A DNA stretch of 64,000 nt from Pholis gunnellus (taxonomy: Eukaryota; Chordata; Actinopteri; Perciformes; Pholidae). The position numbers and the translations under genes are program-made. Shown in pieces: positions 31,990 through 44,045 of this stretch. Below the pieces are notes generated by a model. That model saw nothing but the letters and a program-made list of their open reading frames with translations. It searched no databases and was not told the origin of the DNA. How positions within the stretch are numbered: position 1 is the stretch's first letter; each line of letters begins with the position of its first letter. Location of the stretch: contig OU342814.1 of the NCBI GenBank assembly GCA_910591455.2, forward strand, positions 18,933,768 through 18,997,767, in the 5' to 3' direction.

Positions 31990-32300
31990 CAGATGGAGAT
32001 TAACCATCTGGAAAAAAGGGAGAAAGTTTAATGACATTCCTATTTCAAATTCACGCTTTGCAATTTATTGTCGATGAGAGCATCTACTTAAGAGGCGCAT
32101 GTAAGATGTACCTTGCTGGTTAATAACTGGCTTAGGGCTCTGGAGGCGCTCAGCTAAAGCATGCTGTTTTGTACGACCACTTTTTCTATTTTTAATAGGT
32201 TCCTGTACAAGAATCGGCCGTGGAGTATCTTTAAAGCGGCTCTTTAAAACAGCCACTGTCCCGAGGTAGCCTCCAAAACACATGCATTATTGAAGCAGGC
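31990..32300. promoter_or_regulatory. Candidate conserved regulatory block
   Basis: High-complexity stretch containing GCTGGTTAATAACTGGC near 32114, GCTCAGCTAAAGCATGCTG near 32147 and ATCTTTAAAGCGGCTCTTTAAA near 32227 (paired TTTAAA words). No repeats. Texture-based call. Confidence 0.3.
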
Positions 32301-32839
32301 ACCGGCCTTGTCCTCCTCACTCCCTTCACTCTGTCCAGTTCAGCAAGCACCAGCAGCTGCAGAGCTCCCGTAAGAGCCGGGCGAGGAGACGGCAAACACA
32401 GCCCAAGTTGTTCAGAGCTCAGAGACCGGATGTATGACTGTGGAGGTGGATAAAAAAGGAGCAGTTACAGGTCAAAACATCAAATATCCTTCACAAGTGC
32501 AGGCGTTGACGTTCAGCTCAGGAATGCTGTGGAGCTCATCAGAGAGGTGATTCATTCTGGTGGTAAATCTGATCACACAGACACATCTATGGAGAGACAA
32601 GATAACACACTTACATCGCTCATGAGGAGTTCATTCATCACAAACATTAATAACAATGGCAGAAAAAGCTACAGCAATATCTAAATTAGTCTTTCATTTG
32701 AGGAAGATACACTGAATAATTATTAATCTCATTCTCAAGATCTTCTTTTTTAGGGATATACTGTATAATTTAATAATTTAGTTTTAACAATATGCTGTTG
32801 ATAATCCAACATCAAATCTTTGGCTTTTTTCGCTTTCTG

Positions 32840-32841
<2 letters not shown>

Positions 32842-32881
<40 letters not shown>
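32842..32881. repeat. (CA)n microsatellite
   Basis: About 40 bp of uninterrupted CA. Confidence 0.95.
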
Positions 32882-32883
<2 letters not shown>

Positions 32884-33185
32884 AAAACCAAATGCGAGCA
32901 GTTGCAGAGAATTGAGAGAGGGCAAAGGGAGAGGTTGAGAGCTGTGTAAATGGTCAATTGGCTTAACTCAGTGGTGTCTGTTGTTGGTGTGACGATGTCA
33001 GTGGGCGATGTGCAAATGTGCACTCTTTTGATTTCCCTGATGTAATCCCCCCCAGAATACTGGTGGCCTAAAGCCCCGGGGAGGAGAGATGAGTGGGACG
33101 GCAGATAGTGTTTGTTCTGGGATTAAGATGTCACTTCCTCATGCTCATTCATTCAAATGTCACACTCATGCAGAATGTAAAAACT

Positions 33186-33230
33186 GTATGTGTGTGTGTG
33201 TGTGTGTGTCTGTGTGTGTGTATATACACA
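33186..33230. repeat. (TG)n microsatellite
   Basis: TG dinucleotides with a single C interruption, ending in TATATACACA. Confidence 0.88.
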
Positions 33231-33303
33231 GGAACATATATGTATTCACACTGTTTTTCTGAGTCTTTACTTGTAGAACGTGCAGCCGTCTCATTATGTT
33301 ACA

Positions 33304-33317
33304 CTGCCATCTAGTGA
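33304..33317 (-). promoter_or_regulatory. Strong CTCF-like motif, - orientation
   Basis: On the - strand the sequence reads TCACTAGATGGCAG. It matches CCACTAGATGGCAG except for the first base, and the following T-G-T also suits the motif. This is the best CTCF match I found. It lies midway between the convergent six3 and six2 genes, about 9.9 kb past the six3 stop and 10.4 kb past the six2 stop. Confidence 0.55.
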
Positions 33318-33698
33318 TCTAGAACGACTCACATTTACTTAGAGAACATGCTTTTAACCAGAATGCAAACTTTGTCCACACTGAAATAATGGCTTACATT
33401 ACTTGGAACTCATTCAGGACATTGCTAGAGAAGGACCTATTATTTTCACTGTTGCCTTATTACGCAAACATGAGTCTGGCAATAATTAAGAGACGTATTT
33501 TTACTTTAACCACAGGGGTCATCATGAGTCTTAATTCATGAAATGATGAGATGGAAGTGAAACTGAACACAACAGAAGAGCGACTGAATACGTTACACAG
33601 AAAACAACTCACTACTGCACTTTAAAGAACACACAGCCTTTCCTCTTGTCCATCAGCCCTCAATGGCATTCATGGCTTCCTGATAGATTCCAGTAGCT

Positions 33699-33700
<2 letters not shown>

Positions 33701-33737
<37 letters not shown>
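33701..33737. repeat. (GT)n microsatellite
   Basis: About 37 bp of uninterrupted GT. Confidence 0.95.
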
Positions 33738-33741
<4 letters not shown>

Positions 33742-36309
33742 TCAAGTCAAGTGTACAATAAATTACAAATGGTGTATACAGAAGCTTTAAGGTCACTGAC
33801 ACATTTCCCCCCCTCCTCCCCTCTCTATGCTTATACCTCTCATTGTGTAGTGAAATTATACCCATGGCATGTTTTCTGCATTTCTCACTACTACTAAATT
33901 GGCTGAAACCCAGGAGCGTTTGAAGCGCAGCGGAGAAGCTAATCAAGCAGCAAGTGAACGGCAACAAAGCAAAAGAGACTTCAAGCAGCTGCCACTGCTT
34001 TGGGTGAGAAAAAAAATAACAACTGGAATCCACAGCTTGGAAACCAGAGGGCTATTTTATGTCATTTTTATGAGAACACAAATGAAACAAGAATGTGGAT
34101 TTGTGAGATGTTTAGGACTGTTGTACTGATTTTATACCCACTAGTAATATTTGATCTGCTATCGGACAGCATCCCACTCTATCACCTTGTCTTTTTTCAT
34201 CACAGAACTTGTCAACTTTCAGTTATTAAAACATATTCAGGTTGCTCTGGAAGGCAGCAATGCGCTGTACGCATGAGATGGGTAGGCCCGTTTGTGCAAA
34301 TAAGCTTTTTTCAGCTTTCTTTGACAAAAAATATGTTAAAGTAGATTTACAGACTACCAGCACTTGATGCAACTAAACTAAAAATACTAAAAATCTATTG
34401 TTGTGAGTTCTGCTTTTCATAGCACATGAAACGTGATCTGGAGAAAGTAAGAATTCCCCTTCACATTTGAGCAGACCACAGTGGAATATGCAAAGAGCAA
34501 TACTTGCATCTCCATACTCTTCATTTCAGTTGCAGTTTTGTATATCCTGTATTGTCAACGTGTGATACTTTGAGAGAACAATGCAAAAAGACAATAAGCA
34601 CAGAGGCGGACTTTGCTTCACCACAGTGCCCCAACTGTAGTATCAGATCTAAGCTCTGCTACCTTTTTATGTTGTGTGTTCATCACTGTTATCAGGGTCC
34701 GGTTGCCTTCTCGACACACGTGCAGTTACACTTTCTGATCACCAGGCGGAAGCAGCGTTCAGCTCAAACCGGGTTTTTCAGCCTTTTTTTCAGTTTCTCT
34801 GCTCAGAACTCGGCTGCTTTCCCCCCTAAATCATGGAGAAAACCAAACGGTCACCTTTCATCACGTCTGTTCTGAGGTTTTGTTTCTCTTCCAACAAATG
34901 TACACAGTACTAAGTGGAGTGAACACAGTGTGTCTCTGCACAGTGTGTGAGTGGAGGAGTGGAGGGTTTCATGTCCAGGTCACTGTGTTTATTGGTGCCA
35001 TAGGATCATATAAGTTTGTGTTCATAAAGCAGACGCCTTCATTTATACTCACTTCATCTTCCCTTTCTCCTCCATTTACAGATTGAATGCTATGCTTACA
35101 ACCTTCCCATCTCAGGTGTGAGGAATACATGTTAAAGGCCACACTCCACAAACTGAATACTTTTACAGAAAGACAAAGGGTAAGGGCAGGAAAAACGAAT
35201 TAGTTTTTTTATGGTATGCAGAGTTTGCCCCTGAACTGTTGCTCACCTAACTGTGAGGGCTAATAAAGATGCAATCTACAAATAACATGCCGTACCATCT
35301 ATTATAGCCTACTATGCACCTTGCATGAAAACTTTGTCTTATAGTCTTTAGAAACAGTAAATCTGCTTCCATTTTCTTTTTACACAGTACCAATATTAAA
35401 GCGTGTTCACACACACACACACACACTGAGTCAACGGTCTGGCAGGTTGAACCCGTTGGTGTGTTTAGCTGGAAACAGAACTGTACACACTCAGACAGGC
35501 CCAGGGCGCACAATCAACACCAATACTCATAGATGACAATTAGAGAAGTTCCCTTTAACTGATCCAGAGCTGGAACAGACAACAACAGAGCAGGATGTGA
35601 CTAAGTTGCATAACCTTTAATTACTTCAACAAATAGTTGAAAACAATTAAAATGAGTTCACATGAGGTAGTGTGAGGAACACATAAAAAGACCCTAAACT
35701 TATTACTATGACATTTTAGTGATCATATCCATTATGATAATTTAAACCCATTAAGTCCCATCATGACCCAGAGGAGCTGTGAGTAATGCATATGTATATA
35801 TAATGCACACATGCATGTACAGTATTTAACAATATATCTGAAATATGTTGTCATAATAACAATAGAATTTGAAATGTTAGATTGTCTTAAATGACCCATT
35901 ATTCAGAGTTTATAGTCTTAGCGTCATGCTTTGCCTAATATGTTGAATGCTGCCATGTTTGACACATTTCAGAACTCAAGTTTAAGAACTGTGTTTTTAT
36001 GCTACAGATCACTGCCTTGTCAACCTTTCAAAAATTAAACTGAAAGGTCGAGAAAGGTTAAAAAAACAACCAATAAATAAACAAAAAATGTGTCAGAAAC
36101 CTGACAAATTGTACATCAACATTTTTAGGTTATTGTAATATCAGATGACTACTACTAACAATAATGAAAAGGGGGACTAAACTGATGAATGGACTAGTTT
36201 TTACAACATTTTATGTGAGTGACACTGTGCTGCTAGTTGATATAACATCAAGTAAAAAAGCTAGATAGGCCGAGCGTAAAATACAGCCCGCTATGAAAAT
36301 CGTGTGCAT
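33738..36309. other. Intergenic, nothing identified
   Basis: No gene or known repeat. Short CA tract at 35410-35427 and increasingly AT-rich DNA from 35590. Frames of 80-125 codons occur near 33653-34344 and 34504-34875 but have no protein-like pattern. Confidence 0.45.
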
Positions 36310-36314
36310 GATTT

Positions 36315-36520
36315 AACCTGCCCTTTGGTGTTCAGAGTGAACACCCAAAGCATAAAGAATGGCGTAGTTAATCTTTATGCTGGACAGATTTAATGGAACG
36401 GTGTCAAGTGACAATAGCTGGAAAAGCCATCGGAGTGAACCTAATGCGATCAGAATAGCCCGTGTCTGTCTCCCATCTAGGAATTTACAGTAAGGGGAAA
36501 AGCCCAGGTGAGCCCTTCTT
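36315..36520. promoter_or_regulatory. Candidate conserved block with a hairpin
   Basis: High-complexity block carrying an 11-bp inverted repeat at 36323-36350 and GGCGTAGTTAATCTTTATGC near 36361. It ends at the CA array. Texture-based call. Confidence 0.33.
36323..36350. repeat. Inverted repeat, short-loop hairpin
   Basis: CTTTGGTGTTC, loop AGAGT, then GAACACCCAAAG. The arms are reverse complements apart from one extra C in the right arm. Confidence 0.8.
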
Positions 36521-36534
36521 AACCCCAAGTGTGT

Positions 36535-36536
<2 letters not shown>

Positions 36537-36611
<75 letters not shown>
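36537..36611. repeat. (CA)n microsatellite
   Basis: About 75 bp of uninterrupted AC/CA. Confidence 0.97.
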
Positions 36612-36612
<1 letters not shown>

Positions 36613-39378
36613 CACTACACTTTGTTTCTTTACATTTTACGTCACAACACATGCTCAAACAAAAACACACAAAAAAAAAATCTATAAGTTACACACTTTA
36701 CTCTTAAGTGCCCCTGTTCAGCATTTATAAACAGTATATAATATATCAATACATGGCTTAAAACACACTATAATGTAGTTGTAATGTATTAACTAACATA
36801 CAACTGAAACTCCTCCTGTGAGCACCTATAAGCGGAGGCTGGTGTATAAACAGATAATGAATAAAAATAGTACAGTGCATCAAATTATATAAAATATGTC
36901 TTCATGGAAAAATGTGTAATTGCTGGTAAATACTGTACATTAATAAACAATTGAAATGTCCTTATAGTGTAAACCATTTATTTATACTTGTCTACGGCTT
37001 ATAAATGGTACGACTTAAAGTAACTGTTGAACAGCTAAAAAAAGAAGCTAAAGAAGTTCAATGTTGTACTCTAGCTGATGTGTTTCTGCTTGTCTCAGGT
37101 CTCCGGAGAGGGCTGCAGCGATGGAAGTCAGGACGTGGTCTGCCAGGTGACCTTTCACTCGAGCAAAGGGCACCCGCAGTGTGCTTATGTATTTGTGAGA
37201 GTGTGTGTTTTGTAACAGAACGCGTCCAGCACACAGGGAGTGCATTAATGCTCGTACTCCCCAGGCCATATCTCTCTCTCCCTCTCTTTTTTGACCGTAA
37301 CTCTACACCGTGCACCCCCCTGACCCCCTCCTCCTCCTCACTCCCCAAACCCCCTACTGTTTTATCCTGTTTTATGGGACACACCTGATACACTTAAAAT
37401 GCATAATGGCTGAGCAGAGGCTGAAATCAATGTGCTCATCAACCTTCAGAGCGTCGTCAAATTAAATAAAACCACAAAGTGAAGAGATTAAAATGTCTTG
37501 GGAAAATTGCAAAGTAAGCATTTCCAATGGTATGATTTTGTCAAAAGCTTATTTATTTATTTACTGATTTATTATTTATTATTTAGATTAGTCAGGCTAA
37601 TCAGGCCAAATGTGAAATTCTGGAATATACTAATTCAACATTTTGAAAACCACCATTAACAGAAAACACTAATATCTTTACCTAACCTAAACCTGTGTTT
37701 TACATTTTCAAATCATTGTTTAGATTGTCTTCAATGTTTACGTTTTAGTCCCAGGTTTTAGTGCCTTTTAGAGCGAGGACTTAATAAAATAAACCACCAT
37801 CATACTGATGAACTATTCTTCTGTCTGTCTGGGTGTTCTGTGCATGTGCATGATTTTATCTATTTATCTATGCCTGAGAGCACTGACCCTGTGCTGCCTG
37901 TCAGCATTACTGTATCAGGAACAGACCACCTGTGAACCATTTTCATTTTTATTTGAATCCGTGTTATATTTAGGCGCAGCCAAAAACTCCCTCAGCTCAG
38001 CAGGCATACTGTTCACTGTATGCGGGTTTGTTTCACTCACGCTATTTTAATGATTTTAATATGTAATACACATTTGTAAAGATTTTATGATCTGTGTTAT
38101 GAAAACTAAACATATAACGTGCATTTTGTTTCATAAATAGTTAGAACTTATTTTGATAAAACGATCTAAGGGAGGATTTTGTGTATTTTGAGCAAGATGT
38201 TTACTTCTTCTCCTTAGCTTCACTATCCAGTTACGGTTTTTAAATAATCAAAGAGGAATTTATTCACATTACACAGGACAGATTCATCTGTGCTGATGGG
38301 AAGTGTGCTGTTACCTGCAGCCAGAGGAAAGGGACGAGTTTTTCTTTTCGCTAACTGTCAATTGAGGTTCATGTACAGTTCAGTTCAGATACAGTAAAGG
38401 TGAATATAATAAACACATTATATGGAAGGCAGAGGTGACTGCAAGATAAAATAGTAGTTCTTTAACGTAAAAGTCCAGGCCTTACTAAACTAAAAAAACA
38501 TAATGCAGGTTTAAAAAAAGTGCTACCTCGTTGCTGTGGAAGCTTCCAGTGAAAAGTGAGCATTTAATGATAGTGATGGTGCAACCGGTTGATATTCCTC
38601 TGTCGCAGAACATCAGTTTTGTAAATCCCAGCTGTCTTACTCCCTTGTTAGTGCAACCACCAATCTCTAGGCAACAAGTGGTATGAATCGTTAACAGAAA
38701 TATTAGTTGTGTACTGTACCGGCATCCCGACAGCTACTCAACCTTAAATGTATGACAATTTACTGGGACAGTGATGGGATCAGAGCTCTGCTGCACTTCT
38801 CGTCTGTAAAATTATTCGGGTCATCTTAAGACCAGTGAACTTCATCTTCAAAATGGCCCAGTGGTTTGACAAACCGTCCATGACCCAGAGGGCCGGAGTC
38901 TAGAAGCCTCTCTGTTTGAACAGCGAATCTCTTCCAGCTCTGAGGCTGCTGCTATAAAAGTTTGACCCCTGACCTCCCTGAAGGGTTTCTAAGTGAAAAG
39001 AGAATTTCCCCACTGGGACCAATATTGTGTCACATAATAACTATCATCACTGTTCCTGACATTTCTACGGAGTGAGTTGTTAACATCACTTAGCAAAAAG
39101 ACCCAGGTTAAATTAATATCTGATGCTCATCATATACAGTTCAAATCTCCAATTTACGTGATTTGAGTGCATTAAATAAGATGAAGGATGGGATGTGCAT
39201 CCACTGAGATTTTTCAAACACTTCAGAACACTTCTTCAAATAATTTCGGGTAATGCAAGAAAATGCATTTTGTTTTCTTGTTTGTAGCTGTAATCGCTTT
39301 ATCAATCATCCCTGCAGTTTCATTATCACGTGCCTATTGACAACGCAATGAATTTTAATAAAAATGTAGTTGATTTAG
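36612..39378. other. Intergenic, nothing identified
   Basis: AT-rich in 36650-37080 and 37500-38280. A GC-moderate patch at 37095-37380 has overlapping open frames on both strands with no recognisable product. No gene. Confidence 0.45.
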
Positions 39379-39550
39379 GCAACTGTGGCCAAGTGGATAG
39401 CAGCGACGTCTTTCAATCAGATGATCGACAGTTCGGTCCCTGGTTCAGTCATGTTGCTCACGTAGCTTTGCCTACGGCGTAGAATTGTGGTATATTGTAT
39501 GTAAATCGCTTTGATTGACAGCGTCTGCTGAATGACTGTAATGTAATGAT
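39379..39550 (+). mobile_element. tRNA-derived SINE
   Basis: A tRNA-like head carries an A-box (TGGCCAAGTGG, near 39386) and a B-box (GTTCGGTCCC, near 39432), the internal RNA polymerase III promoter. The tail, with GTAAATCGCTTTGATTGACA near 39499 and CGTCTGCTGAATGACTGTAATG near 39521, is the conserved 3' end shared by many fish SINEs and L2-type LINEs. It ends in a short (GTAAT) repeat. About 170 bp, diverged, on the + strand. It is expected to have been mobilised by a partner LINE. Confidence 0.8.
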
Positions 39551-40329
39551 TAAAATCCTCTCTCATCTTATTGTTCCAAAGGAGCAGTTATCCTAGTATA
39601 AAAAATGGTTTAGTGGAAATAAATAATGGGTTTGCAAAGGATTTCAAAGTAAACACGCCCTTTTTAAGCCGAGCATATAGGCTACCAATTATACTTAAAT
39701 ATTATTGTATGTTAATGTGAGTTTGTGTTAATTGAGTGAAATATCCAAACACAAATATTTATTGCTTCATGTCTTCTGTGTTGTTTTGCCTACTTTTTTT
39801 AACTTCTTTGCTTATTTTCTTGCCCTTATAAAAATGACCAAACGACACTCAAATCCAGACCCAACAAATCCAAGTTATTAACATAAGATAACCACAAAAA
39901 AAACTGTTGTGACTTCAAGGTACGTAATTAAATCATATTAGCTCAAATAAATTTAAGCTGAAAAAAATAAAATTACATCGGCCTGACCTAGGGCCAAAAG
40001 ATATATAATATATTTCGCTGCAATTTTATCCGATAAAAATGGAAAATATGAAGATCAGTTCGAAGATGCAAATAAAAGAGCTTAGTGAACCAAACGTAAA
40101 ACAATCATATATGTTGCAATCTGCAGGATACATTTTGTTTAACATTAAATCCTCCCCATTATGTTATGTTATTAAATTGATAGGCTGCATAAATGAAATA
40201 ATAATCAAAACTATATTCACTAACGTTGCATGAAAAACGTGCGTGTAAAATGCATTTGGTGCTAATGGTTGTGCGGTGTTGTAATTATGAGGACAATAAC
40301 AACTCACTAATTTGCTCAGTTGGAACAAA
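39551..40329. other. AT-rich intergenic DNA
   Basis: AT-rich, single-copy-looking, no gene or repeat family recognised. Confidence 0.45.
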
Positions 40330-40560
40330 AACAGAGCTCGGGTCAGAACAACTCTTTAAACCGTAATGTTCTATATAAGTGAATGGAAGTAATCTTTACG
40401 AGGCCAGGACTCAACATTCTCTGCTGATTCTCTAATGGCTTTGTTTCCCGGGGCAGAGTGGCATTAACTTCTTTTCTACACGATTGTTTGCCGACAGTTG
40501 TTGAACACTTGACGTTTAATCTCCGCAACATCCTCACCCCGCGGTGAGAGATTAAGAAGC
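40330..40560. promoter_or_regulatory. Candidate regulatory block
   Basis: High-complexity block with GGAAGTAATCTTTACG near 40385, GATTCTCTAATGGC near 40426 and GTGGCATTAACTTC near 40458. Texture-based call. Confidence 0.27.
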
Positions 40561-42179
40561 CTGCAGATGAATTTGGGCAAGAAACAAGACTAGTTCACAC
40601 CTGTCCGGCTGTTTATCCTGATTCCTCTCCTGCTTTGTTCTCTCCTTTATTTGGCCAGAATCCCGCCAGCGTTCATAACCAGGGCGCCTTGTTAGGACTT
40701 TTCTTCAACGCTGGTGGATTTTCACAACATCTTTTGTCCAAAAACATGTTTAATAGCCCCCACTCCGTGGGCACACATGGTGCACACACAAACACAATGC
40801 CAGTTCAAGTTCACATCTCGAACCTTATTGGAAACAAGCAAGAGTGAAGATATGAGGAGCCCAAATTCACAACTCTTTGTGGGGTTACAGAGTTGGTTTG
40901 GTGAGAGACCAACTATTCGGTGTTATGTCTCCTCACGAGCCGCTAAAGGCTTGTTTTGAGTGGACCCACATGCACTCCAGTCCTCCTTAATTACAAAGTG
41001 TGAGCTTTGAGCTGCGTGTGTAATTGACCAGAAGCTGTGCCCGACAAGGTGCGACCGATCCGTCACCTTCACAGACAGGAGGGAGACAGTTCACACTCTT
41101 TGTGTACACACATATTTATACTCACATTAGAGCCGCCCGGGCCTGCAAGATAATTCATCACTGCACCATAATGTTCCTTTTTCTGTTGTTTTACGCATTC
41201 AAACAAAATAGTTCTCCACCCATTCACATGTCAGCCTGACAGCCAATCGACACCCAGTGAACTATGAGACACGCTGACAAGTCCTCATCAGTGTGATTTA
41301 TGGTTTATAATTATGTATGATTGCTATAAATCAATCCGATAATACCACACATGAACTGTGAGATGAATAATGTTACAAGATGAAGGCAAGGCACCAAAAT
41401 ATGCCAATACTGTTATTATAATAATGATAATAATAATAACAAAAAATACAATAAAATGCAAGCGAGCGCAGTAGCACCTGAACCTGTACGAGGGGAAATA
41501 TTGAAGCTACGAGTGAAAGTATAAAAATATGTTGTTTTATGTTTATTCTCGGGCAGCAGACTTGTGGAGGGGAAGACGGGGGCTGGAGGTGTTGCACGGC
41601 TGAAGCTGTTCAAACAAAGTGTCTTCTTTCAACGCCCGTTTCCAGCTCTGTGTTTTCTTTTATTTACTCCAGCATACGGTACTTTTGTTCTCCGCAGCGG
41701 AGCGCGGAAAGATAAGGTGTCGTCACTTGCACATCAAGGTTCCCGGTTGGAGGAGCACGTCTATACCGCCCAGCTTTGCCCATAATGGCCACATGCCACA
41801 GTCTCTTGACTCGTGTTGTTCTTACAAAGCACTAGATTAAGTCTCTCTCTCTCCCTTCTTTTGTCATTTTAACATCAGTCATGATGACTTACGTGAACTT
41901 TGACCGACGAACATCACTTAAAAGAAACTTCCATTAGAATAAACTAAATAAAAACCAGAAACGCAATAATTCAGCTGTTGTGTTTGTCGTTAAATATACC
42001 AATGTAATACTATACAATTATAATGTAATGATACATAATTAATATTATATATATATATAATATAATTCTATGAATTTGTAAAAGGCTATACTATTTTCCT
42101 CTTTTCACATAATTCTAAACTTTAAAAATATGTCTTAGACCCAGTTCTTGAATTTCTATTTTAACTACAAAAGCAAAGG
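40561..42179. other. Intergenic with one weak candidate block
   Basis: 40960-41300 has moderate complexity (GTGTAATTGACC near 41018, GACAGCCAATCG near 41240). AAT-rich tracts occur at 41418-41446, and an AT-rich tract with TATATATATA near 42046. No gene recognised. Confidence 0.4.
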
Positions 42180-42480
42180 ACACAAGCCTGGAAATGAATT
42201 CTATAAACGACTTCCCTTTGCTGCATTTATGATGAGATGGAAGATAATCCCGGGATATATCGACCCGTGCATGCCGGCAGACAGCCCACATAAAGGACAA
42301 TATCCCCTTTCTTAGGGCAGGCACACGTGTCAAAGGCTAAGAGCTCTTGATTTTTGGGTAATGCTATCTGATTATACATTTCTCCAACGTTATTAAGGAA
42401 CTGGTGGTTCAGCGCACATTCAAAAGGCCAGAGGTAACAGTGCAGCATGGATGTGAACCAGTTTTAAGCCCACTGGCAGT
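42180..42480. promoter_or_regulatory. Candidate conserved regulatory block near the six2 3' side
   Basis: Repeat-free, high-complexity stretch with GATAATCCCGGGATATAT near 42243 (containing the palindrome ATCCCGGGAT), GACAATATCCCC near 42296 and GTAATGCTATCTGATTATAC near 42359. It lies about 1.3 kb beyond the six2 stop. Texture-based call. Confidence 0.32.
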
Positions 42481-43197
42481 TTAGATACAAAGTTAAAGTT
42501 CGTGTCTGTAATAAATGTCCATTTCTGCTATCAGTCATATTCGCTAAAATACAATTAGATCCAAACATTCAAATTAAAAGTGCAAATAATTAATTCACTA
42601 ATTATTTGAAAATGCACTAATTCCATGTGACTGTGTAAAGATTTATTTTTACCTGCAGCTGTTCTGGGAATATTTATATATAATTTAATTTTTTTTTTTT
42701 AAATGTCACTGAGCTTGACTGGTTTGAAAATAAATAACGAGGTGACCAGTAAGAGACAAACCATATAAACAGATTGGTTTTCCGCAACAACAACAAAAAA
42801 GTATCAAGAGTCATTCAGAATCAAAGAAATCCTCAATATTCAATCCATGGATTGTTTTTCTTTTATTGTAAAGGGTATATGAAACTATAGATGGATCGTT
42901 TTATGTTTCATCATGTATCGCAAAGTTTACATGCAGTCTCTTTCCAAATGAAAATAATAGTATCAAGAGATTAAGATACTTTACCTTATCACGGCTCTTA
43001 TAAGACACTTGAGAATATCATCCCCCATCATCCCCCCCCCACCCCCTTCAGAAAAACAACTGCGTATGGCTCTCTTGGAAAACCCTGTAATGTAAACAAA
43101 AAGGCGATGGGGTACCTTCAACACGGTGCCTTCAGAGTCTGCTGATATATCTAAACCCCTAAAATAACAACGGTAATAGTAACAAGAATTAAGACAT
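42481..43197. other. AT-rich DNA beyond the six2 3' UTR
   Basis: AT-rich; a C-run at 43031-43041. A second possible six2 poly(A) signal on the - strand (TTTATT on + at 42862-42867) would extend the 3' UTR to here. Confidence 0.4.
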
Positions 43198-43732
43198 TTT
43201 ATTGTTTTCAACAATATAGCATGTTACGTTATTACATTCCGGTAAAATACTTTTTTTCTTTTCTTTTTTTCTTCTTTTTCTTTTTTTTTTTTTTTACCTA
43301 AAACGTCCTATCCGCTTCACCTTTTGTCTGCATCAGCACTGCAAAAATGATCCATCTTAACAAGTCATTATCTCTATTAGTCTTGTGAAATACATTTCCC
43401 TTAAGCAAATTAAAGAGAAAATACTTCAATAAATGGTAGCTGTTTTAATTACATTTCTTAAGTGCTCTGTCTTGAAACTTGTTTCTAGACGGTGGAACAA
43501 GAGGGAGTTTCATTTCGGGATAAGTGCACCCAATGGCAGATTTCTCCCACTTGTTTAAAATGACTTTAAAGGTTGAATATGAGACTATAAATGATTTGTT
43601 ATGGTGGCTGTCTTCGCAGTGTTCCAGTCTGTCTGCTTTGCACCTTGCCGCGAGTGCTTGAAGCTTGCCTCACGCCACCTCGTAAATTACTTCTCCCAAA
43701 AAAGAAAAAGCTGTGCTCCTTCTGTGCCGTTT
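43198..43732 (-). other. six2: six2 3' UTR (proximal form)
   Basis: About 535 bp between the six2 stop and a - strand AATAAA (43198-43203). A long pyrimidine tract on + (43249-43296) is an A/G-rich tract in the transcript. The end is inferred from the poly(A) signal only. Confidence 0.5.
43672..43685 (-). promoter_or_regulatory. CTCF-like motif in the six2 3' UTR, - orientation
   Basis: On the - strand TTACGAGGTGGCGT keeps the A-C/G-AGGTGGCG core but not the leading CC. It lies 48 bp past the six2 stop codon. Confidence 0.33.
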
Positions 43733-44045
43733 TTAAGAGCCAAGGTCCACTAGATTAGAAGACATAGGGTTCAGTATGGTGTCGTGGTGCAATGAGTGGT
43801 GATGGTGCACCGAGTCTACACCGCTGGGTACCGGGATGGCGCTGGGTCCCTGCGGGGGCGCGAGGCCGTGCAGAGACTGTAAACCGGCGTTTGAGCCGAG
43901 CAGCAGAACCGGGCTCGGAGACATGTGATCCGGTGTCCCCGAAGGTGTTTTATCGTCGTCCGAGCTCCCCAATAGAGATTTATTTCCATTCATGGAAGAA
44001 GTCAATGGGTTGTGACCATTGCCGTTGGAGTTCTCGTTGTTTTCC
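43733..44045 (-). CDS. six2: six2 exon 2 coding part
   Basis: Encodes the end of Arg187 and residues 188-290, stopping at TAA (43733-43735). The region is low-complexity and activation-domain-like (S, N, P, H rich) with the family-conserved last residues NLVDLGS. A weak CTCF-like CCCTGCGGGGGCGC lies on the + strand within it, near 43847. Confidence 0.96.

Noticed and set aside
39379..39450. Possible functional tRNA gene
   Set aside because: A- and B-boxes are present, but no full cloverleaf or acceptor stem is visible and the SINE tail follows; it is a tRNA-derived SINE.
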